From CAYVBE01 sp964448935 (lineage in GTDB: Bacteria; Planctomycetota; Brocadiia; SM23-32): a DNA stretch of 11,853 bases. The notes beneath the pieces were generated by a model. That model saw only the letters and a program-made list of their open reading frames with translations. It had not been told where the DNA came from and made no database searches. Where the stretch lies: contig CAYVBE010000136.1 of NCBI GenBank assembly GCA_964448935.1, positions 1-11,853 of the forward strand, written 5' to 3'. Each line of letters opens with the position of its first letter. Position 1 is the first letter of the stretch. Positions 1 through 5,418 of the stretch are shown one piece after another. The translations under genes and the position numbers were made by a program.

Positions 1-129
1 CGCGAGCTGGACGCGCTGGAGCACGACGTGCCGCTGATGCTGGAGCACCTGCCGGGCGAGGAGGAGTACACGAAGGCGGCCGATTACGTGCGCGCTGTCG
101 CCGAGGAGCTGGGGGTGGAACTGAAATGA
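1..129 (+). CDS. Sugar phosphate isomerase/epimerase-like protein, C-terminal end (partial)
   Basis: The open frame runs in from the left edge and ends at TGA 127-129, leaving only the last 42 residues. The visible tail contains PLMLEHLPGEEEY, followed by an amphipathic helix ending AEELGVELK. This is the usual ending of xylose-isomerase-like TIM-barrel proteins (sugar phosphate isomerase/epimerase family), where the last barrel strand carries a metal-binding Glu and is followed by a helix with the 'EEY..A..Y.R' pattern. The stop overlaps the start of the next gene as ATGA (126-129), so the two are probably co-translated. An isomerase/epimerase paired with a dehydrogenase would fit sugar or polyol catabolism, but the substrate cannot be read. 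The assignment rests on a short tail and is moderate at best. Confidence 0.6.
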   Translation, partial: RELDALEHDVPLMLEHLPGEEEYTKAADYVRAVAEELGVELK

Positions 130-1109
130 GCGCCGACGAAACCCAGGGGATCGTGTTTACAGGCGAGCGGCGGGCGGACCTCAGGGCCGTTGACTTTGAC
201 GGCGGCCCCCTCGGCCCGACCGAACTGCGCGGCAGCACACTGGTGTCGCTGGTCAGCCCCGGCACGGAGCTGAACGCCGGATTCCTGGGCGATCGTTTCC
301 CCTTCCGGCCCGGATACGCGGCAGTTTTCCGTGTGGAAGACACGGGGGATGAAGTGGAGGACATCTCGCCGGGCGACCTGGCCTTCACCATGGGCAACCA
401 CCAGTCCCGCCAGCGGTGCGAGCGGACCGACGCCGTCAGAGTTCCCGACGGGCTGCCCGCGGCCACGGCGGTCTTCGCCCGGCTGATGGGCGTCAGCATG
501 ACGACGCTGATGACCACCCGCGCCCGCCCCGGGGAGATCGTGCTGGTGACGGGGCTGGGCCTTGTGGGCAACCTGACCGCGCAGATGTTCGCCTCGTGCG
601 GCTACCGCGTGGTGGGGTGCGAACCGGTGGCCGAGAGGCGCGCGCTCGCCGAATCGGTGGGGCTGGGGGACGTTCGAGAGGCCGTGCCGCTGGACGATGA
701 CAGCATCGCGGGCCGGGTGGCGCTGGTGGGGGAGTGTTCAGGACACGAGCAGGCCGCCCTGGACGGTTGCCGGGCGGTGCGTCGCAAAGGGGAGGTGGTG
801 CTGATCGGCGTTCCCTGGCAGGCCAGAACCGATCTGGGGGCGCACGAGTTGCTCGATGCCGTTTTCCACCAGTATGCTACGCTGCGCGGCGGCTGGGAAT
901 GGGAGATACCTCGCCACGCCGACCAGTTCTCGCCCCACGGCATATTCGACAATTTCCGCACCGCCCTCCGCTGGCTGCGCGAGGGCCGGGTGAAGGTGGA
1001 CGGGCTTTACGAGACGGCGTGCCCCGACTCCGCGCAGCGGGTCTACGAGGAACTGCTGGAGAAGCGCACGACAGGCCTGACCGGCATGTTTGACTGGACC
1101 GGCGGATGA
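126..1109 (+). CDS. Medium-chain dehydrogenase/reductase (zinc-binding alcohol dehydrogenase-like, apparently lacking zinc ligands)
   Basis: This is a 327-residue MDR-superfamily oxidoreductase. The N-terminal GroES-like part carries SPGTE (44-48) and RPGYA (61-65), then a GNHQ motif near residue 90. The Rossmann part has the nucleotide-binding turn GLGLVG (143-148), and the later sheet element GEVVLIG near 222-228 is typical of the family. The position that usually holds the first catalytic zinc Cys is Ser44 in SPGTE, and the four-cysteine structural zinc lobe is absent. This matches the subgroup resembling sorbitol/threonine dehydrogenases and BchC rather than classical zinc ADHs. It should oxidise or reduce an alcohol or sugar-derived carbonyl with NAD(P); the substrate is unknown. 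The ATG overlaps the stop of the upstream isomerase-like gene, and a purine-rich GGGGGTGG stretch about 9 nt upstream can serve as the ribosome binding site. Confidence 0.85.
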   Translation: MSADETQGIVFTGERRADLRAVDFDGGPLGPTELRGSTLVSLVSPGTELNAGFLGDRFPFRPGYAAVFRVEDTGDEVEDISPGDLAFTMGNHQSRQRCERTDAVRVPDGLPAATAVFARLMGVSMTTLMTTRARPGEIVLVTGLGLVGNLTAQMFASCGYRVVGCEPVAERRALAESVGLGDVREAVPLDDDSIAGRVALVGECSGHEQAALDGCRAVRRKGEVVLIGVPWQARTDLGAHELLDAVFHQYATLRGGWEWEIPRHADQFSPHGIFDNFRTALRWLREGRVKVDGLYETACPDSAQRVYEELLEKRTTGLTGMFDWTGG

Positions 1110-1326
1110 CCTGCCGCCATTGTCCCGTCCGGATCGGCGAACGGCGCCTGGTGTGATACGGGCGGAGGGGCATGAGTGTCCGACGGATTATATATCGTAA
1201 GGGGTTTCTGTGTAGAGCGTTACGAATATGCATATGCGGCCGTGAGGATTTTAAGTGTTGACTAATTGGGCCGGTTATGCTACAATCCTGTTTGTTGGGT
1301 GGCACGAGTGGGGGCTTTATCTCCCT
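1110..1326. other. Intergenic region with local AT-rich patch, palindrome and promoter
   Basis: About 217 bp separate the dehydrogenase stop from the preferred start of the next gene. The second half is clearly more AT-rich than its surroundings (around 1185-1290). It holds the perfect 10-bp palindrome ATATGCATAT at 1226-1235, centred about 27 bp upstream of a sigma70-like -35 box. No hairpin with a T-run was seen, so I do not call a terminator after the dehydrogenase. The palindrome could be an operator, but one copy of a 10-bp palindrome is weak evidence. Confidence 0.5.
1258..1286 (+). promoter_or_regulatory. Sigma70-type promoter (TTGACT, 17-bp spacer, TACAAT)
   Basis: TTGACT at 1258-1263 and TACAAT at 1281-1286 are separated by exactly 17 bp, each one base from the consensus hexamer. 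Transcription would start near 1293. The promoter lies inside the N-terminal extension that results if the next gene is started at the GTG at 1255, so it argues for a start further downstream. It probably serves the 1327-2370 gene and perhaps the J-domain, rsfS and aldo/keto reductase genes beyond it. Confidence 0.75.
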
Positions 1327-2370
1327 GTGAACGACCTCTGCGTTGCGATGATCGGCAGGACTTCCACAACCAAAACCACGTTTCGGGGCCCCTGTGTGAT
1401 TCTCCTGGCAGATACCGTGCGGTGGCCGGAGGCGCTGGAGACAGCGGTCAGCCCCGAGAAGATGAAGGCGCTCGGTAAGGTGGCGGAGACGCGGCTGCGC
1501 GATGAGCCGGTCTTTACGGCGACCGCCCGGCTGGGAACGGCCGAGGTGTCCCTGCACACCAATGACGTGCATACCTGCCGGCGGTGGCAGGAGAACTGGT
1601 ATGCGGCGCCGGCCGAGGCGGACGCGCACGCGCCCCGCGGTACGGTTACCGTGGCCATGGGCATGGAGGGGCGCCCTCCGGCGGCCTACTACTGCCCCCG
1701 CAGCTCGCAGGTCACGCTCCTCGACTGCAACCCCTACCTGCTGTGCCGCACGTTGGCGCTGGCGCTTGCGTCGGACCTGCTGGTGCGGGAATCCTGGATC
1801 GGGTTGCCGGCCGCAACGGTTGCGCTGGACGGAGAGGGCGTGCTGATCCTGGCCGACGACCTGCCCGCTCAGGTGGGCTTCGCCTGGCGGATGGCCGCCG
1901 ACCTGGGTGCCGAGGTCCAGAACCTGACCTGGTGCTGGCTGAACGTCGCGCAGCAGCCCGCGCGGGCGATGGGCGCCGAGAAGTGCCTGATGGTGCCCGT
2001 GGAGGCGGCCGAAGTGCCGGAGGCGGCATCCGAGGACGGCGCGGGGATGGTACAGCGCGAGGCGCTGCCGGCCGCCGCGCCGGCGGATGTCCTGCTGCCC
2101 GTCAGGCATGTCGTGTTCCTGCGGACCTGTCCGCCCGACGGCGAAGCCACCCGCACGCAGGTCGGCCCCCGACAGGCGGCGGAGCACCTGAAACGGACGC
2201 TGGCGGCGAGGCCGGACCGATGGTCCACGCCCCGGCAGGAGACGCCCGAGGGCGACATCTACCGCAGGGCCTTCAGGCAGTGCGTCGGCGCGGCGCAGAC
2301 GGTGGTGCTGGAGCTGCCGCAGGGCGGGACGCCGGACGCCTTCGCCCGCTGGCTGGACGGGGCGAGTTGA
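1327..2370 (+). CDS. Uncharacterised protein, probable degenerate HPr kinase-like (HprK-fold) protein
   Basis: This 347-residue protein is not one I recognise by name. Its layout follows HPr-kinase-like ATPases. A variable N-terminal half leads to a helix rich in Leu/Ala (about 138-152), then WIGLPAATVALDGEGVLIL (157-175). That stretch corresponds to the 'LHAAAV..dG.gvLL' strand placed just before the P-loop in HprK-like proteins. The segment that should then read GPSGSGKST is instead ADDLPAQVGFAW, with no Gly-Lys-Ser/Thr. A later VRHVVFLRT strand (259-267) and a final helix plus VVLELPQGG (326-334) match the usual C-terminal elements. It would thus be a fold relative without normal nucleotide binding. 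I chose GTG 1327 because a promoter occupies 1258-1286 and a G-rich SD-like stretch lies at 1308-1314. ATG 1348 is the alternative, and GTG 1255 opens the frame but would precede the transcription start. Coding is supported by strong GC3 bias; the family call is inference. Confidence 0.7.
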   Translation: MNDLCVAMIGRTSTTKTTFRGPCVILLADTVRWPEALETAVSPEKMKALGKVAETRLRDEPVFTATARLGTAEVSLHTNDVHTCRRWQENWYAAPAEADAHAPRGTVTVAMGMEGRPPAAYYCPRSSQVTLLDCNPYLLCRTLALALASDLLVRESWIGLPAATVALDGEGVLILADDLPAQVGFAWRMAADLGAEVQNLTWCWLNVAQQPARAMGAEKCLMVPVEAAEVPEAASEDGAGMVQREALPAAAPADVLLPVRHVVFLRTCPPDGEATRTQVGPRQAAEHLKRTLAARPDRWSTPRQETPEGDIYRRAFRQCVGAAQTVVLELPQGGTPDAFARWLDGAS

Positions 2371-2496
2371 ACTTCGCGGCGCTCTGCGGAACTGAGAAAG
2401 TAGGAGAACCAGGATCAAGGTTAGGGCATCAAGCGGTCGGCTCACACACAGTGTATCCGCCCGCCGGGAAGACAGTTACTTGAGAAGCCAAGAGAC

Positions 2497-3306
2497 ATGA
2501 GCCGGACGCAAGAAACCAAATCAACCTACTACGACGTGCTCGCCATCGGCCGCGACGCCACGCAGCCCGAGATCAAGAAGGCTTTCCGTCGCCTGGCCAA
2601 GGAATACCATCCCGACCAGAACCGCGACGGCGCCGAACAGGCATCCCGGAAGCTCAAAGAGGTGATCGCCGCCTACCGCGTTCTCAGCAACGAGCGCGAG
2701 CGGGCGCGTTACGACGTGATGATGCACTCCGTGCCCGGCGTGCGCGAAGAGGCGCGGCGCAACGAGAGCCGCACGTTCAAGGAACGGGCCGACCAACTGC
2801 TGGAATACCTGCTCAGCGGCCAGGGACGCCGCGCGCTGAGGCTCTACGACGAACTGATGGAGCAGGAGGAGTTCGACCTGCCGGAGTTCCTCAGCGTCAA
2901 GGACTACCTGGACTGCATCTTCCTGCTGGCCGAGCAACTGGAGCACGAAGACCGCTACCGGGAGGCGGCGGACTACTACGAGGAGCTCTACGAGAGGGAA
3001 AAAGAGCCGCCCCGGCAGCGATACTTCTTCGAGACCGTCGAGGCTCGGATCAAGAAGCTCTACAGCCGCAAACTGCCCCGCGATGCCACCGCGCCCGAAG
3101 AGGAGATCGGCTGCTACCAGCGTATCCTGGCCTTCGACCTGGACAAGAGCGAGAAGGCGTTCATTCTGAAGAAGATCGCCGAAGTCTACTGCCGCATCGG
3201 GGAAGATGAGAAGGCGCGGGACATCTTCAGCGAGGCGCTGGAGCTGAAGCCCGGCCTGAAAGGCACGGCGACCATCCGCGAAGACCTGGGGATGGAAGAT
3301 GCCTGA
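2497..3306 (+). CDS. J-domain (DnaJ-like) protein with C-terminal TPR-like helices
   Basis: The 269-residue protein begins with a complete J domain (about residues 10-75): YYDVLAIGRDATQPEIKKAF, then the invariant HPD at 38-40 in the loop, and helix III ending in ARYD (70-73). It should therefore stimulate the ATPase of a DnaK/Hsp70 partner. There is no Gly/Phe region, no CxxCxGxG zinc repeats and no DnaJ C-terminal substrate domain, so it is a J-protein of the class III type, not DnaJ itself. The rest is helical and charged. Two stretches look like tetratricopeptide repeats, about 138-172 (LAEQLEHEDRYREAADYYEE) and 218-255 (KIAEVYCRIGEDEKARDIF). They probably form a protein-docking surface that recruits a specific client. 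It lies 126 bp after the HprK-like gene, with no clear promoter in the gap, and 132 bp before rsfS. Client and location are unknown; there is no signal peptide or membrane segment. Confidence 0.9.
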   Translation: MSRTQETKSTYYDVLAIGRDATQPEIKKAFRRLAKEYHPDQNRDGAEQASRKLKEVIAAYRVLSNERERARYDVMMHSVPGVREEARRNESRTFKERADQLLEYLLSGQGRRALRLYDELMEQEEFDLPEFLSVKDYLDCIFLLAEQLEHEDRYREAADYYEELYEREKEPPRQRYFFETVEARIKKLYSRKLPRDATAPEEEIGCYQRILAFDLDKSEKAFILKKIAEVYCRIGEDEKARDIFSEALELKPGLKGTATIREDLGMEDA

Positions 3307-3309
3307 CCA

Positions 3310-3324
3310 CCGCAGCCCCTGCGG
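3310..3324 (+). other. Perfect short hairpin just after the J-domain gene
   Basis: CCGCAG (3310-3315), loop CCC, CTGCGG (3319-3324) form a perfect 6-bp GC-rich stem beginning 3 nt after the stop codon at 3304-3306. No T-tract follows, so it is not a standard intrinsic terminator. It could stabilise the 3' end of the upstream message or weakly attenuate read-through into rsfS. Confidence 0.35.
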
Positions 3325-3416
3325 CACCCCTGCCCGGCCGAGAGGACATGACCGTCCGGGGACGCCGACCGCCGCAACCACCCGCACGTCTCCCCAGCAT
3401 GGCGCTTTACCTGTAA

Positions 3417-3428
3417 CCTCCACGGAGG
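3417..3428 (+). promoter_or_regulatory. rsfS Shine-Dalgarno inside a small inverted repeat
   Basis: GGAGG at 3424-3428 lies 10 nt before the GTG start of rsfS and is a strong ribosome binding site that fixes that start. It is immediately preceded by its exact complement CCTCC at 3417-3421, with only AC between. In RNA this would give a 4-bp stem (CCUC/GAGG) with a CACG tetraloop that masks the SD. Such a small stem would be easily opened by ribosomes, so any control would be modest. Confidence 0.5.
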
Positions 3429-3438
3429 CCGACATCAC

Positions 3439-3825
3439 GTGAACGCTACGGCCCGGACCGTTGCCTGTACCTGTGCGCTGCTGGCGGATGAGAAGAAGGC
3501 GGAGGAAATCCTCGTTCTTCACGTGGGGCCCCTCACCTCCTTCACCGACTACTTCGTCATCGCCACGGGGCAGAACGACCGGCAGATACAGGCCATCGCC
3601 GAGTCCATCCGGCAGCGGGCGAAGAAGATCGAGCAGCCCATCCTGGGCATCGAGGGGGAGGCCGAGGCGGGCTGGGTGCTGATTGACCTGGGGAGCGTGG
3701 TGGTCCACCTGTTCAATCCCGAAGCCCGTAAGCTCTACGACCTGGAGCTGCTCTGGGGGGAAGCCGACGAGACGGGCTGGCAGGAAGCCGAGGCCCTCGG
3801 GGCGGAAGCCGGCGAACGCAGTTGA
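3439..3825 (+). CDS. rsfS: Ribosomal silencing factor RsfS (Iojap/DUF143 family)
   Basis: This 128-residue protein has the hallmarks of RsfS: SFTDYFVIATG (34-44), a middle helix with QIQAIAESI, GWVLIDLGSVVVHLF (78-92), and the family ending YDLELLWGEAD (100-110). RsfS binds uL14 on the 50S subunit and blocks joining with 30S, silencing translation in stationary phase or starvation. The length is normal for the family apart from a short acidic/Ala-rich tail of about 18 residues. Translation starts at GTG 3439, set by GGAGG at 3424-3428. In many bacteria rsfS sits beside nadD, which is not seen here; instead it follows a J-domain protein and precedes an aldo/keto reductase. Confidence 0.95.
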   Translation: MNATARTVACTCALLADEKKAEEILVLHVGPLTSFTDYFVIATGQNDRQIQAIAESIRQRAKKIEQPILGIEGEAEAGWVLIDLGSVVVHLFNPEARKLYDLELLWGEADETGWQEAEALGAEAGERS

Positions 3826-3890
3826 CGCCTCGCCGGCGGTCCCCCGGCCATCTGTCCGAAACTGCAATACTTCGATGAGAGGACGTGAGC

Positions 3891-4847
3891 ATGGACTACA
3901 TTCAGCTTGGGGATTTAAAACTGGAAGTCTCCCGCATGTGTCTGGGCACCTGGAACATGGCGGGACAGGAGGGATGGGGGCCCCAGGAAGACGAGAAGAG
4001 TATTGACCTGATCCGCCGCGTGCAGGACAGCGGCTGCACTTTCTTCGACAGCGCCCACGGGTATGGCCGCGGCCACGCCGAGGAAGTTCTGGGAAAGGCC
4101 CTGGCCGATGGGGACCGGCGCGAGCGCGCCGTCGTGGCCACCAAAATCATGCAGTGCCGGCCCAAATACGTCGAGCACCAGCTCGACGCCGCCCTGCGCC
4201 GGCTCCAGACCGACCACCTGGACCTCTACATCGTCCACTGGCCCAACGAGAACCTGGACCTGAGGGCCTTCATGGACAAGATGTGCGAAATGAGGGAGAA
4301 GGGCAAGACGCGCGAACTGGGCGTCAGCAATTTCAACCGGGAGCAGTTGCAGGTCGCCGCCGAACACGGCATCCGCAGCCTGCAGCCGCCCTACAACGTG
4401 CTGTGGCGCATCATCGAGCCCGAGGTGCTGCCCTTCTGCCGCGAGAACGGCATCGCCGTCACGCCCTACTCCCCCCTCGCCCAGGGTCTGCTGACGGGCC
4501 GCTTCATCGGGGACGAGGAGGAGCCCGCCGGAATCCGCAAGAAGAACCAGCTCTTCCACGAGCCCGCGTTCAGCAAAGCCAGGGACGCCGCCCGCGTGGT
4601 GGCCGACGTTGCCGAGGCGCACGACGCCACCTGCTCGCAGATAGCCCTCGCCTGGCTGCTGCACACCGAGGGCGTGACCGCGCCGATCGTGGGCATCAGC
4701 AAGTGGGAGCACTGGCAGGACAACATGGGTGCCCTGGAGGTGGAGTTGTCCGACGAGGAATATGAGCGCATCAGCCGGGCCGGCCGGCGCTGTTGGGACG
4801 TCTTCCCCGAAGACGCCACCATGTGGGGCTGGAAGCCGGACGATTGA
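3891..4847 (+). CDS. Aldo/keto reductase
   Basis: This 318-residue (beta/alpha)8-barrel NADPH oxidoreductase has a complete catalytic tetrad: Asp53 and Tyr58 in FFDSAHGYG, Lys85 in VVATKIM, and His116 in DLYIVHWPN. Further family marks are GKTRELGVSNF (about 137-147), the SPLAQGLLTGRF segment near 196-207 and the C-terminal GISKWEHW stretch, which contributes to phosphate/NADPH binding. It resembles the bacterial general-stress/voltage-channel-beta-like AKR group and probably reduces aldehydes or sugars; the substrate is unknown. The frame also opens at GTG 3885, but the SD-like GAGAGGA at 3877-3883 would touch that codon. It lies 7 nt before ATG 3891, so ATG 3891 is preferred. The gene is 65 bp downstream of rsfS and converges on leuD. 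Confidence 0.93.
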   Translation: MDYIQLGDLKLEVSRMCLGTWNMAGQEGWGPQEDEKSIDLIRRVQDSGCTFFDSAHGYGRGHAEEVLGKALADGDRRERAVVATKIMQCRPKYVEHQLDAALRRLQTDHLDLYIVHWPNENLDLRAFMDKMCEMREKGKTRELGVSNFNREQLQVAAEHGIRSLQPPYNVLWRIIEPEVLPFCRENGIAVTPYSPLAQGLLTGRFIGDEEEPAGIRKKNQLFHEPAFSKARDAARVVADVAEAHDATCSQIALAWLLHTEGVTAPIVGISKWEHWQDNMGALEVELSDEEYERISRAGRRCWDVFPEDATMWGWKPDD

Positions 4848-4929
4848 GGGATGCGGCGTGCCGAGTCCCATTTTCCGGGGCCGGGAAGCACCTCGGGCCG
4901 GCGAGATGGAATTGGCGGTCGTTGTGCCG
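4848..4929. other. Convergent intergenic gap, no recognisable terminator
   Basis: These 82 bp separate the stop of the aldo/keto reductase (plus strand) from the stop of leuD (minus strand). I looked for a stem followed by T-runs in both directions. I found only short imperfect GC-rich complementarity around 4873-4887 and a C-run at 4934-4942 just inside leuD. Termination may be Rho-dependent or occur inside the opposite gene. Confidence 0.4.
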
Positions 4930-5418
4930 TTACTCCCCCCCCCGGGCTTTCGCGTACGGAATGAGTCCGCCGGCGTCTATAATCTGCTGCAGGCGCGGCG
5001 GGACGGGGGGGAATGTATATGTTTTGCCTTTGGTGTGGTTTACGACCTTGCCTTCGCCCAGGAGCAACTCTATCTCGTCTCCCGTTTCGGCCTCATCCGC
5101 GGCGTCGGGGCACTCGGCGATGGGCAGGCCGATGTTGATGGCGTTGCGGAAGAAGATGCGCGCGAAGGAGCGGGCCACCACGCACGCCACGCCGCCGGCC
5201 TTGATGGCCAGGGGGGCGTGCTCGCGGGATGAGCCGCAGCCGAAGTTCTTGCCCGCCACGATGATGTCGCCCTCGCTCACCTTGTCCGGGAAGTCCGGAT
5301 CAACGCCCTCCATGCAGTGCGCGGCCAGCTCGTCCTCCGCGATGACGTTCAGGTAGCGGGCGGGGATGATCTCGTCGGTGTTCACGTCGTCGCCGAACTT
5401 CCAGCATTTGCCTTTCAT
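4930..5418 (-). CDS. leuD: 3-isopropylmalate dehydratase small subunit (LeuD, short archaeal/anaerobe type)
   Basis: The 162-residue protein is the swivelling small subunit of the aconitase-family hydro-lyase that isomerises 2- to 3-isopropylmalate in leucine synthesis, working with LeuC. It shows NTDEIIPARYLN (13-24), GKNFGCGSSREHAP (56-69), with the Ser-Ser-Arg active-site loop, and FARIFFRNAINIGLP (85-99). The length is that of the short type (about 160 residues), not the ~200-residue E. coli type, which matches the short LeuC upstream. The substrate-recognition loop reads YLNV (22-25), common in bacterial LeuD of this type. Homoaconitase or another hydroxyacid dehydratase (for example dimethylmalate or citramalate isomerisation) cannot be excluded. 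The start ATG (5418-5416) overlaps the stop of the giant activase gene as ATGA, with a GAAGAGG SD-like stretch about 7 nt upstream, indicating translational coupling. Stop is TAA. Confidence 0.92.
   Translation of the reverse strand: MKGKCWKFGDDVNTDEIIPARYLNVIAEDELAAHCMEGVDPDFPDKVSEGDIIVAGKNFGCGSSREHAPLAIKAGGVACVVARSFARIFFRNAINIGLPIAECPDAADEAETGDEIELLLGEGKVVNHTKGKTYTFPPVPPRLQQIIDAGGLIPYAKARGGE

Noticed and set aside
1172..1261. Small plus-strand frame of 29 codons with a GGAGGGG stretch just before its ATG
   Set aside because: The purine run is only 1-3 nt from the ATG, too close for efficient initiation. The peptide has no recognisable feature, and it lies mostly upstream of the promoter at 1258.
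877..2445. Long minus-strand open frame (522 codons) opposite the dehydrogenase and HprK-like genes
   Set aside because: It overlaps two well-supported plus-strand genes and crosses the intergenic promoter. The translation is Arg/Pro/His-rich low-complexity sequence typical of antisense frames in GC-rich DNA, with no family motif.
3310..3324. Hairpin after the J-domain gene considered as an intrinsic terminator
   Set aside because: The stem is only 6 bp and no T-tract follows.
3832..3848. GCCGG/CCGGC complementarity after rsfS considered as a terminator
   Set aside because: It has a 5-bp stem with a 7-base loop and no T-run. Such complementarity is frequent by chance in GC-rich DNA.
2521..3867. 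Long minus-strand open frame (448 codons) opposite the J-domain and rsfS genes
   Set aside because: It is an antisense shadow of two recognised genes, with no recognisable domain.
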